From assembly GCF_001640805.2 (NCBI RefSeq), contig NC_066851.1:2428427-2492426 (forward strand): 64,000 nucleotides of DNA, written 5' to 3'. Positions within the stretch are counted from its first letter, which is position 1. The number at the start of each line of letters is the position of its first letter. Positions 35,496-47,956 of this stretch are shown piece after piece. This DNA comes from Lates calcarifer. Its lineage: Eukaryota; Chordata; Actinopteri; Centropomidae. The notes under the pieces are model-generated. The model was not told where the DNA came from. It did no database searches and saw nothing but the letters and a program-made list of their open reading frames with translations. The translations under genes and the position numbers were made by a program.

Positions 35496-36996
35496 TTGGG
35501 GAGTGCTTTTGCCATGAGGGGGGTGTGCTTGATTTGTGACAATATTTAGTGGTATTCAGTGGTACGTGTCAAATTACCATCTAGACAAATACCAGAACCC
35601 AAGGTTTCTCAGCAGAACATTATATTGTTATAAAATGATCAATGTTATTCACTTCACCTGTCAGTGATCATAATGTTATGATTGATCAGTGTGTCATAGT
35701 GCCCATGACTGGTAACTGTATTCTGTCTCAATTCCTTATTTTCATTTAGTCATTATTTTAATGGATCAATAATATTCTCAATTTTCTATTTGTTTGTTTT
35801 TATTTTTAACAATATCTATTTTGTTGTTTCTTCCTCTGAGTAATTGATGGGTAAATGTTACCTGTGTATAAACTGAAAACATCCTGTCTTTAGGAGCTGT
35901 GATTCTGTGTCGGACAGGAAACCTGACTGAATTGTAGCCTACAACACTGAGTCATCGTCATCTTCCACATGTTATAAATAAAGTTAGTTTTAAAAAGGCC
36001 TAGTTTAAATGGTAGTTGGATTGTCTAAACACCAAGGTTCTCTTTTCCTAATTCCTTATCAATTCTCCTTCATATCTTTCCTTCACCTCATGATGTTTTC
36101 CATCGAGGCCAAGGAAAAGTGGTTAGAAAAGAAGATTTTTTTCACTAAACAACCACAGCCAAAGAGCTGGTGAGCGTGTTAGTATGCGATTAACAAATAC
36201 ATTCTCAAAAATTCTAAACTGAATGCTTAAGGCTCCTGATAACCAAATGTCAGTGCTTTCAGTTTGTGAGAGAATCCCAGCTTGTAGACTGTTGCTACTG
36301 TCTTAGTCAGAAAGTGAGCAGTTTTTGCATTCAGCTCGCCCACCAGCAGTTCTATTTCCAAGACATGTGTATTCAGGTGATACATATTCATGAGCACCTG
36401 TTTGTGTCTTTTTGCAGTTCCACATTCAGGGCACCGAGATGCTGTCAGAAGCTTTGCTGTCTCATAATGCAAAGCAACATCACACTTTGTCAGCTTTCAT
36501 CACAGGGCTGAATGGTTGTGCTTCACTGGCTCTGAACGTGGTGGTGAACTGTCCATTGGACAATTTTGCAGCTCTTTTTCTCCTGCCAAGGAAGACATGC
36601 TTTTCCTTACACTCCTCATACAAATATTCTCTGTATATCGTCTGCCTTCACCATCGAGACTCCATTTTCAATAACATAGACATAAAATGATCCATGAATG
36701 TATCAATTAGTTTTACTCAATGCCAGTTTTTATGTGGCTGTTATAACAGGGGATTGGAGGTGTAACTGCCTGCTGTGTTCCGTTTTATAAATTAGACTTG
36801 TCCTGTCACAGTTTCAGTCTTAGTGGTGGGCTGGATCAGGCTTGTGGATCTTCCATGAGGCACAATGAATCCAGTCTCAGGACTGCATGTTTAAGAGGTC
36901 TGAAACAGTGTAGGGAAGTAAACACATCTACTCAACTACTGCTCTTAAGTATGAGTTTGAGGTTCTTTATGTACCACCACCCTCTCAGATCTCAGA

Positions 36997-37037
36997 CCCC
37001 CCCCCCCCCCCCCTTTTTTTTTTTTTTTTTAAAAAAA
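36997..37037. repeat. Homopolymer block C17-T17-A7
   Basis: A pure pyrimidine tract of 34 bases made of two homopolymers, then seven A. Length in the true genome is uncertain, since such tracts sequence poorly. Confidence 0.85.
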
Positions 37038-40000
37038 GCAAAGATTCAACTCAAGCCCAAAAAATGAAAACATTTGTATCAGGATGTTGTTTTTTCTGCT
37101 GTCCTCTCCCATTAATTATCTCCTGACTCCCAGGATTTATCTTGTGATCCTCTTCTGAGGGCCTGAACTTTAGGTTGGGGGCCACGGCACTGAACTACTT
37201 ATCTGTATATACATAGATTAGTTGTGACTATCTCTACCTACACCAGCTACAACAGTGAAATGCTGGTTAAACAGGTTACTTTCATTTTTAACATTTTGCT
37301 GATAATACACCTGCACATTCACTTAACAAGGATGTTTACATTGTTGTATTGGCACTTGACTGAAGGATTTGAAGACTTTCTTCACCACTGGTCTTGAGAG
37401 TTTATTACAAGTTGGGTCTTACTTTTATAATTTTTGTTTATATTTTTAACTTAGTTAGTCTCCAACACTGCATCATGTTTTTCCAACCTCTGTCCTGCCC
37501 ACAGCACGGCAGACACAGAGCAACATTAACATTCATTTTGAGTTGTATTTTTGTACCTGATGAATGTAAATTCAGTGTTCAGCACTGGTTTCCACCAACT
37601 TCTGAGAAGAACATGTGGCTGTTTAGTTACCAAATGCTCCACCATGTTCACCAGCTGCTCTCTAACATTGTCTATTTGTTGTGGCCTTTTCTCACTGAAA
37701 ACAAATGTTTGTTGCTGCCAGAAACCTGGTTGAAGAGAACAGTGAGACTGAACAAAAACAGTAAAATTATGAATCAGAAAATCAAAACAATTAACTAAAA
37801 GACACCAACAGGCAGAGTTGGTGATTATTGTGGGCTTATTACTGTGAGCACTTCTGTTCACATTACAGTCATTTGACCCATTGTTAATAATAAAATCCTG
37901 GTTGGTGCAGCTTTAAGTAAGGGCATTAGATGAGTCAAACCCTAACTGTCCCAAAGCTTCACCACATGCCTATGCTGTATAAATGATTTGCTACATGAGA
38001 TGAAACATTTTCATGCAGCTGTCAGCAGCTTGGCAGTGTGATGAGCAAACCTGAAAAAGCTGGCTTTGAGATGTGTTCTCCACATCAGCCTAGTTGAAAG
38101 CTTTGAAACAGCCATTTGCCAACACTCTACTGAAAAAACATCTCTCACTTTTGCAGAGGTAAACAAACATTTCATGACATAACCCCTCTGTCCATTTAGC
38201 ATCCCAATTTTAGGTTTGGAACTTCAAACTGAGCACTGCAAAACTGCACGCACAAAGTGCCTTGTGTGTACAATACATAGGATTTAAATGCTTCTAAATA
38301 AAATGCATACTTAGTTCATCATAATCATATTTAATATCCCCCAATAAATACATTGCAACATTCTTTAGTGTCAATAGTAACTCATGAATGTGTATTACAG
38401 TGATAGGCCTACAGTACATTTCGACACAGGCTTCATGTTTAATGAAAGAGACAGCTTCCAAAAAAAAAAACAAAAAAACATTTTATAATCTTGCACACTG
38501 TAACAGTATATATGAATAAAGATTTACTTTAAACATTAAATATTATCAGTCAAAAGTCATCTGATTTTTCTGTTATAACAGCAACAGTATTGTCAGTAAA
38601 TGTATCATCAGATGCTGTTAAATGGCTGTATTTGCCTAAATTAGACATAGTGCAGTTTGGATGATCTATAAATGGCTACAATGATATACAAATCATTTTA
38701 AAGCTTATAATACATTCTTCAAAGTAACCAGTTTATTTCAAATGCCACTTTAATATTCAATAAGAATAAATTAATTAGTTTGTTTCCAAAGGGCGTTTTG
38801 GGCCTAAAAGAACAGTATACATGATACAGGATATATGTTTCGAATGATGTTTTTTTTTTAACTTAAAACATGCATGACTGCAGAGTATGTATGGTACTTT
38901 ACAATTTACAGGAATAGTTATTACCACCTAATGAAACTGTTAAGATGTATGTGTCACTAACTTTCCCGGCTTTGATTGATATTTTTTGTCAGAAACATGT
39001 TGGGACAGGTTGGGTGGGGGTGGGGGTTGGCTCAATAGCACTGTTGTCTCACATTGACGGGGTCCTATAGCTCCACCTTTACCATGTAGGGGGTAAGTGG
39101 TTAAAGAAAACTGATAGAAATTGATAAGATGTATGTTTTTTTTTTTGAGACCATCACCAAAAACACAACATTTCAAAAAACATTACATTTCAGAAAACAT
39201 GATAGTACAAAATATGAGGTGGTATGTAGCCGCTACCTGTTTCATCTGTAATGCTGATTGAACTTGTTGTCACATTAGTTCATCTTCATCAAATACTCAG
39301 GATCAATACCACTGCATTATCAAAGAGAATAAATAAACAGCTAAGTATGGCAGTGAGTAAAACTTTAAATACACACAACAACCTGGCTACACACTGACAG
39401 TTAACTAAACAACTGAAAACTTTTTTTTTCTGTAAATACAAGTGGCCCGTTTTCCTCCCTAGAAGCCCTCCCCCCACAGGCATCCATCCTGCTTCTAAAA
39501 ATGTGCTTTCAGACGTTTTGTGTTTTCTGAAATACTGATGTGTTTTATCAAGTTTTGTGTCTAAAGGTTTCCTGTCCAAAATGACCTTTCTGAAATGTCA
39601 TGTTTTTTCCGAAATCCAGTTGTTTTTCCCCCAGTTTTGTTTTCTCCCTATAGTCTTATTCTTTGCATCTCTGGGACACCATATATAGAGTGTCCTCATG
39701 TGAAGCTAGCCTCTGTTCCGCTGCTGTGACAATATATTTTCTTATGGACAGTTTCTGTTGTCAGTCTGTCTAAAAAGATAAAAAATAATACTGGCTTTCT
39801 GTCCATATTATTTGACAAATTAGTATATATCAGTTAGTAAAACCTTTAAATTCTTTAAACAGTGATGATGATGCATCAGAACAATCATTAGTTTGTTAGC
39901 CTTTATATATTCCAATGAATGCTAATAAAATAAAGGATGTTTAATCTTGTTCAAATTTGACCAAATGGAACAGTGTCATACTCATGGACAGAAAACCCCA

Positions 40001-40984
40001 GTAATGTGCTTCAGCTTTTCACAAATAATGATGCAAGAAGCCATGAAAACCAAGACAAACAAACAAAAATCCTGGTTCTCTACGCAACATTTTCTCTTCT
40101 GTATGCACACACATGATGAACAAACATAGCTTTGGTGGTCTGGGGAACTGTTTTCATCATCACTTAGATTCACGAATGAACCTAGCCAAGAAGTCATGTG
40201 CAAACACTCTAAATGAGACACACACGAGTCACATTGTTCGAGTCACTGTCAGGTCATAGTGTTCACATATTAAGAAGTGCAATTAACGTATCACCAGGCA
40301 TGTTCGTTTGTAAGGAAGTTCAGGGACACTCACATCAACTCTGGTCAGTAAGTGCAACATGGACAAAAAGCTGTCCATGTTCCACTTCTACTTAACTTTA
40401 CATGTCAAATACAAGATAAATCATTCCCTCTGAAATGACACTGAATGAATGGCTGCATTCATCAGTGGTGTTGCTGGTGTATCACTGTATTAAGACAGCT
40501 TCTGTTCATTTTCTTTGCTGATGAGGATAAGTCACTACAGTTACCTTAGGAGAAAATGTCCAATGTCCATAAAACCTTTAACTTATTGGATATATATAAG
40601 TATCACCACAGTCACATGTGGTTCTTCAGTCACTGGTACATATCTGTGTCACATGCTAAGGCAACTAACACTAAAATTAAATGGTCCTTTAAGTAATCCA
40701 GTGTTGTGCAAATGACCTTGCCACAAAAGTTTACCAAAAGGCCACTTTCTCAAAAAGTCATTGTAGTCTTAATACAAAACAGTGTGACCATATGACAATC
40801 AAATCAATACAATTTGCATGTTAAATCCTTCAGAACTTGGGATTGGCCATAGCTGTTAATATTTTTTAGGCCTGTCACCTCAAAATCTTAACTCAATTGA
40901 TAAATTTACTCACTGCTACTAAGCCCCACCCCCACCACCACCTCCCTTTCTCAACAGTCGAGGCAAATGGCAGCACTGCCTGAA

Positions 40985-41085
40985 TATTATAGAGTACAGT
41001 CTAGACCTGCTTTCTATGAAAAGAGCCCTGAGATAACTTCTGTTGTGATACAGTGCTACACTGACTTGACATGACTCAACACTTT
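40985..41085 (+). repeat. LINE 3' tail fragment (ATTGA-tail family), copy 2
   Basis: Reads tagagtacagtctagacctg then CTTTCTATGAAAAGAGCCCT and gagataacttctgttgtgat, then degenerates. Aligns with the tail at 63735-63832. Confidence 0.8.
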
Positions 41086-41117
41086 GACTTTGACTCAACA
41101 CTGTTTTATCCTTAAAT

Positions 41118-41336
41118 AAAGCATGCATGTTCTCCCTGTGCCTATAGGTACTCTAGCTTTTTCCCACAGTCCAAACACATGCAGGTTCATTGATGACTTT
41201 AAATCATCCGTAGGTGTGAATGTGAGTGTGAATGGTTGTTTGTCTCTACATGTCAGCCCTGTGATAGACTGGTGATCTGTCCAGTGTGTACCCCACCTCT
41301 CGCCCAATCTCAGCTGGATCTGCTTCCAGCATCACC
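41118..41336 (+). repeat. Dispersed teleost repeat, RTE-like 3' part, copy 3
   Basis: Contains catgcatgttctccctgtgc, ttcccacagtccaaacacat, gtgtgaatggttgtttgtct, atagactggtgatctgtcca, and gtaccccacctctcgcccaa. Longest of the three copies at its 5' side. Confidence 0.8.
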
Positions 41337-41344
41337 TTGAGGTT

Positions 41345-41835
41345 GACATTTTTTATAACTGAATATGGATACTGGAATATCTTGACAACTGGGGGCTTAA
41401 TTACCCTGACATTGTGGTACAAACATTCCAGATCTGCTGAAGATGAACCATAATGACTTTCACATAATGAATCACCTTACTTCCCAACCATTAGCAGGTT
41501 GACATGAACTTTGGTACATACATTCATGTTCTCCACAGAATGGGTTGTAATCACTTTGGTGATCTGAAGTTTTCACTTTGGCACCATTATTAGATCAGAG
41601 TATGAATTTTTCTAATACTCAGGGTTTTGATAAATCACCAGCAAAACTAATGACATTCCCATCAGCATCAGCTGTGATTTGTGTTTAGCAAATCTTTGAT
41701 GGTGAACATGGTAAACATTGTCACAATGTCAACATGAGCATGTTAGCATGCTGACATTAGCATTTAATTCACAGCATAATTAAATATAGCCTCACAGAAC
41801 TGCTAAAATGGCTGTACACTCTTTGTCTAGGTGAT
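41345..41835 (+). repeat. Dispersed teleost repeat ('gttagcatgctgacattagc' family)
   Basis: Ordered blocks: ttggtacatacattcatgtt, ccacagaatgggttgtaatc, gtgatctgaagttttcactt, aatgacattcccatcagcat, gatggtgaacatggtaaaca, gagcatgttagcatgctgac then ATTAGCATTTA, and cctcacagaactgctaaaat then GGCTGT. I recognise the order from a very common fish repeat. Class unknown. Confidence 0.75.
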
Positions 41836-42460
41836 TTTTGAACATTAAGTTATAACATCATTTTTTGAGATAACAGGCTTAAGAAAATATGGTCAAAGTT
41901 TGTTACTTCAATAATAATTAAGAAGTCACGACTGACAGATAATGGGTCTAGAAACTTTATGGCTATGAAGTTATAAATCAACCAATGAATACATGATACA
42001 GAAACCTGTATCTCACAGCATGGACATGGACAAGTGGAAATTATCCTTATCTATCAATTTTACATCCCAAATACAAAAACTGAGCCAGCGTCATCTCAGG
42101 AACAGCAGTGATGAGGACAGTTAAGGAAGCTGAAAAAGACTGAGAGAATTAGCATCAATAGTTTAAAAACACTATTTAAATAAGTGTTTTTCTATGTTTT
42201 AGTTTAGAGCATTACTGGACATTCAAACTGCTGCATGAGGAAAAAAAAATCAAAAACGAGTGCTCCGATTAGTCCTAAAGTCTCAATGAACTTAAGAAAA
42301 CGTATCTTTTCAGACTCTTTTACAGTCCAAGGCCTTAAACCTAATGATCTACCAGCACCAGACATACAGTACAATATCACTCTGATAATTTGTCAGGAAA
42401 TATCCCATTTTGATGCAGCATTCATATTGTCTTGCCTTAGTCCTGACTGGTGAGCGTCTT

Positions 42461-42798
42461 TCAGCAGTACACAGACCAATAGATAAGATTGAAGAAGATG
42501 TATGAGCCAGGGAAAATCATCCGGGAGTATTTGTCAATGGCATGCGTGTTCTGGATGATGTTGAGGGCACGCAAGCTCTTTTTCTTCTTGGTAGTGGTGG
42601 ACTCGCTGCTGACTGACAGGTGGACCACCATGTGTTCAGGTTTCTCTGGAACCTCATGCATCTCTTCCTGTTCCTCCTCGGGGACCATGGGCTCCTCAGT
42701 GTAGCCAGCCAGGCTGTTGGTATCTGCCTCGCTGTAAGTACCGTCTAACATGGTCATAGGTTCGTGTCTGGGAGATGCCAGCAGGTGCAGGGCAGTGA
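42461..42798 (-). CDS. gabrr2: gabrr2 last exon: M3-M4 loop end, M4 and stop, with a phase mismatch
   Basis: From [20 protein letters not shown] on, the frame is open to the TGA at 42461-42463. It includes an acidic stretch, [30 protein letters not shown] and NLIYWSVYC, the M4 helix. The acceptor cttcacttccag puts the exon edge at 42798, but that frame needs phase 1 while the preceding exon ends in phase 0. Read in phase 0 the first codons give [13 protein letters not shown], which resembles human rho2 FPCMCGMLHSK, and then hit TGA at 42754-42756. So one base seems missing (or two extra) between about 42754 and 42798, or an intervening exon was missed. Confidence 0.88.
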
Positions 42799-45700
42799 CT
42801 GGAAGTGAAGAAAATGTATGATGTAATCATTACTATGTTTCAATATGAATTTCAAAGAAATACACCAAAATGCTTGAAATAAAATACGTCATTAAAACCC
42901 AACAGATGAATGCATATTAAAATATATATTGTTGTTGATGATGCCCTGACCTTTTTTCTTAACAATTCGTAACAATTACAGGCAAGACTGCTATGTCACT
43001 GTCCCTTAAGGATATCTTCTCAAAACCATTGGCACAGTTTGTTTTTGCAAATGACCCGGGGTAGTACAAGACAAAAGCTTGAAAATATGGGTAATTTTGT
43101 GTAGTAGGAATATAATTTCCCAATATCACAACCTGTCTGACTGATCCCCCTTAAGAGGGGTCCCTACCTCCTAACACTACTCTAGTGGTAAAAATGTCCA
43201 AGACTGCCATTAAAACTGATTAAGTACATTCATGCTCCTCAGATTATGAATATTTTCTATTTTAGATGGTACATGACCTTTCCTCTAGTACCGCCCTCCG
43301 GACAAAATATCCTGTAATTTTGCACTAATGACAGTTCATGGTCATGAAGTGTTTGTGTGCATACACACTGTGCAAGTTTATTCAATTGGCTAGAGGATAT
43401 ATGAATGATATAATATGACAGATTTAGCCAAAATTCATATGATGTTAAACAAATTAGCACAAAAACTGTTTCATTGTTATGGATTAAATCAGAAAGAAAT
43501 TGCATGTATAAGCAATAACTGAAACATCACACATTGTCAGTTTTACCTACATCAGCTTTGATCCTTAATTTTGTATAATATTGTTGTTGTGAAATATCTT
43601 TTGATGCTGAGCTAGGATAAATCATCAGTGATACTGGGTTATTAGGTGTTTTGGATCTTTTGAACATCATATACCCTTGCCCAGACCACCTCAGCTAGGA
43701 GGTTAATCAGACCTCAGTTTCTACCCTACCTGTTGCCAATAAATCTGTCCTCTTGATGCTCAGCCATCTCAATGCTCTTTTTGTAGCCTCTGTAATGTTA
43801 TGAATCCCTCTAGCTGTCTCTAGCATCATACACACCTCCTTGCTGAACTTCTGCAGATCAGCTTTCTTGCAGGCTTGAGGCTGCATGAAATTTCTCTTCT
43901 CAGACTGTGTGGCTTGAGGGACTGCTCCACTTGGAGGCTGTTGGCCCTGTGGGGTACTTCCTGGTCTGGCTTGTATTCTTTCTTTTTGAATTCTTCAACT
44001 ATGTGTTGTGGTGCTTGCAGTCTCTCATTGCATTTTTCCTTGCCTGTTGAATCTTTAGGCCTCTCACATTCTTACAAATCTTGTCACAAGAGCACCTGAT
44101 CATAGTCAGTTGATGATGGTCCCCCCAAAATGGTAACCAATATCCTGATCTGCCACTCTACAGGCACTGTCCCCGACCTCCATGTAACAGCATGCCTTCA
44201 GCGTGTCAGGGGGAATCTCATCTATACCTGTCGCTTTGACACTAGGAAGCTTCTTGACTACCTCAGTGACCTCTGTCAAGAATAAGGGTGAGGATTCCCC
44301 TGAGTTATCAGATTCGGCTCCTAAAAGTGCTCTTTTGACCACTCAATAATATTCCCAGTTCAGATTAGCAGTTCCCCTCACCGACTGAACACAGCCAGGG
44401 CTGAGTCATCAAACAGTTCACCAAAACTTCCTTGAGGTCAGCTGAAACATCTGATGATACAACCACAAGGTTGATCATCAGTCTTTGGTCTAAGGTGTTC
44501 TAGTACCAGATAGACTTATGAGCAATCTCAATCTCAGAGTATTCTTTACATACTTTAAAAAGTATGTGCAGGGGAACTTAAAAGCCCTCAGAGCAGTAAC
44601 TGTACAGAAACTGTACTGCAAAAATTACATCTGCAGAGCAAATGCTAAAGATACTGTAGATATTGAATCTCATACTGTACCATTCTGACAGGAAATGGAG
44701 AAAGAAGTTAAAGTTATACCGCAGGAAGACTGAATTAATTGTTTCCAGATTTCCCCTGAATGAACATTTGTCTTTCTATTATCTTTTAACTTTGAAATCA
44801 ATTTTAATTCACAGTCGCAGCAGCTAACCACATACTTACTTACTTCGAAGTCACAGTGTGCAATGGCCATTTGTATACCTAATAAAATTACTGGTTGCTG
44901 TTGCAGCTGGTGTTTGCAGTTTGTAGTCAATTCTGAATGACAGGTCTCATTTCCTACATCCAGCGTTCCAGATCTACCTTCCCATTAGACAAAACTGTAC
45001 GATACTCTATACCACCTCAAAATCGAAATATTCCATCATTAAATATTCTAATTTCATAATTTGATTTTCAAAAATTGTTTTGATTAGTTTTACTGATTTT
45101 CTCTAGCATATTTGAATAACATGTTTATGCCCCTTGGCCATTGATTTGTGCTGATCTAGGTAAGAGAGTCAGTGTATTAGTGTATTAGTCAATGCTCTGC
45201 ATGAGACTATTAAATCTGGTTCAGGTTCACAGCACTTGTTTTTTTATAGCAGCATTATATCAAAGTCCTCGCCACCTGAGAAAATTAGTGGGTCAAAAAT
45301 GTTAGCAAACAGCTAAGCTGCCTATTTACACATTCAGCCGTCATCAGCATTCATTTAAGACATGTTTGTGTCCATCTCATGGATGTAGGTCCAATATTTA
45401 CTCTTTGGTTTGGTCTCCAACAGCTCCTGAGGAAAATATGTAGTTCTTAACTAACTAACTGCGTTTGGTGCTGAGCAGGTTGTGTACAGTCTGTTTATCT
45501 GATCTTTTTAAAATAATGAAAACGGATGCTTGCTGCTGCTGCTGCTGCTGGAATGTGACTTTCACTCTTACATTGTTTTATTGCTGCTGGTGCTTACCTC
45601 AGTAAAGTATGTTTCATGGTTTCCACCACTGATTTGAAATTGTGGTTAGATTGAATACATTATACCTGCTCTTCACATAAAAACAGATTTCACAGAATGT

Positions 45701-47925
45701 CTAGACACTGGTTTTAACAGTGCTTCTAGATAGTTCTTGAAATAATGTAATACATCATTCATCCAAAACCAGGTCCACTTCTTTTTGTTCAGCAGGCAGG
45801 GATATGTAATTTAGTAACCACTAACTGTTTGAAACAAAGCTGTTGAACATCTTACAGGGATGAGATGTTGCCCCGACCATGCAGTTTACTCTGTTGGATA
45901 CACACACTGATTGTTCTTGATCTTTGTTTTTGTCTTTGTTTTGCTGCTGCTCTTGTTTTCTTAATTGTATCCAACTAGCCTGACAGATGCTCATATAAGT
46001 GAAATTTCACAGACTCCCTGAACAGCTAAAAGGACGTGGCTGGTGTGGAAAATGATGCCTCTTGTTATTTATATTGCTTTTCTTACAGCACCAAACAGCG
46101 TGCAGTAGAAACAAACCTGAGATCGTGCCCTCTCTCTCATCTTGCGCTCTCGGCGGTCCTGGACGGTGGACAGGTAGTTGACAGCGGCGTACTCCAACAC
46201 AGATAAGAAGACAAAGACGAAACTGACCCAGAGGTAAATGTCCACCGCCTTGATATAGGACACCCGGGGCATGGATGCATTCACACCAGTGATGATGGTG
46301 GACATGGTCAGCACTGTGGTGATGCCTGGACACAAGATAAACAGCATTGTAGTTGAACTACAGTTAACTTCAAGTTGAAGATGTGTTTGACTGTTTGCCT
46401 GACTTTGGTGTAGACACAGTATAACAGCCTTATGTGCTGGCTAGCTAAAGCTATAGAGGGTGAAAGTAATAACAGGACCAATTATATAACATGATGCAAT
46501 GTGCTCCAACAGCCCTGCAATAAATAGTATCCTGTAAAACTCACAGTCAGTATGGTTTCAAAGATTTGCAGGTGAGGAGGTGTCAGTGGTGAAAGAAGTA
46601 TTTAGAGCTTTACCTAATTAAAAGTATACTAGTATTAGCATCACAATATACTTGAAGTAAAACTACTCATGATGCAGAATGGCCCATTTCAGGATAATAT
46701 GTGTATTAGATTACAAATATTAAAGCATTAATCACTTAAATGTTACAGCTGATAAAACTGATAATTTTATCAACTTAATGTACTACTGAGGAGTTTCTGT
46801 AATAATAAGTCAGAATTTATTAGATTATTATATTTTATAATCTGAATATGAAAAGTAATTAGTTGCTGAAGCTGTGAAATACATGTGCTGTAGTTAACTT
46901 TCCACCACTGGAAGGTGTCTAGATTCACACTCATTCACGACCTGGTTGAAGAGTGAATGTTTTTTAAACATTGTGGTTACACACAGTATAGTTTCAGTAA
47001 CTGGTTCTTTAATAAATCTGCTACATGTTGAAATAATGTGCCGTTGAAATACTGGATGAAACAACAGTTATGATAACAAAGCAAACTTAAGCCCAGTTAA
47101 ACAACCTCAAGGACCATTCAGTAGTTGTTCTGAAGCTTTCAATAATATCAAATGTTCATCAGCAATTGGATTTGCGTGGAACTGTAGATGTTCACATTTT
47201 CATTTTTCCCACCACTTGAAGGATTTCTCCAAGATCCATCAACTACTTTTCCAAGACAACTAAGCAACTCCATCTGCTGAGGAATTTGTTAACTGAAGTC
47301 TCTAATTCCTACCTCCTTTTTCAGAAACCTGGTTCTTCATGTTTACATGACATTTAAGAAATCAGATTATTGTAGAAAGCTGACAGTTTGTGCAAATGCA
47401 CTGAATAAAAGTCGTGAAGCTGTCCTTTCAGTTGTTTCTTTCAACTTATCTGGAGAGAGAGGGGTTAAGTCGGGAGCAGACCTTTTTGTTGTGTGCTTTT
47501 AAATCAAACTGCAGCTTTCAGTTATTCAGTCAGTTAAAAAAAAAAAATCATATTTTTGAATTTAATGGTGCAAAAAGGAGACAAGAAAAATCAAACAATC
47601 TGTGGTTAAGGCATAAAAACCTTCAAGGGGTAAAGTAAAAACATCCCATCCAACAGCTAAATTTAATAAGAGCCATGAGATGAGCCATGAGAGGATCTCA
47701 GCAAGGGGGAAAACTGATGCCTGTGTGACAAGCAGTGCTGCAACAGCCTCGATACAGAAAATAATTCAGAAGAGAAGTAAGAGTGGTAGAGCGTGGGAGG
47801 TTTGTGTGTTCACACATGCATGTGTGTGTTCCCCATTGGTGGAGCCATGTCATAGCCAGCTTTCATCATTCCACACAGATTGTCCTCCGGCACGCACAAT
47901 CTCTTCAAAGGACATTTGACACAAG

Positions 47926-47956
<31 letters not shown>

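Larger units (their letters stand above)
33761..42460. other. Intergenic region and presumed gabrr2 3'UTR
   Basis: About 8.7 kb without a recognised gene. It contains a 99-bp direct repeat pair, a TA microsatellite, a C/T homopolymer block, a Tc1-related fragment (35555-35670), an old hAT-like fragment near 37130-37195, a LINE tail, an RTE-like tail and a long dispersed repeat (41345-41835). A possible mRNA or retroelement 3' end with ataaataaagttagttttaa is at about 35970. Open frames at 36227-36511 and 37394-37861 have no motif that I know. The gabrr2 polyadenylation site was not pinned down. Confidence 0.55.

Noticed and set aside
37394..37861. Overlapping open frames of 134 (plus) and 111 (minus) codons in the intergenic region
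   Set aside because: No recognisable domain, no splice or promoter context; probably an unnamed repeat.
46087..46116. Ten-residue extension of the gabrr2 M2-M3 exon using donor GCT|gtaaga
   Set aside because: Kept only as an alternative: the shorter donor agrees better in length with other rho subunits, and both leave phase 0.
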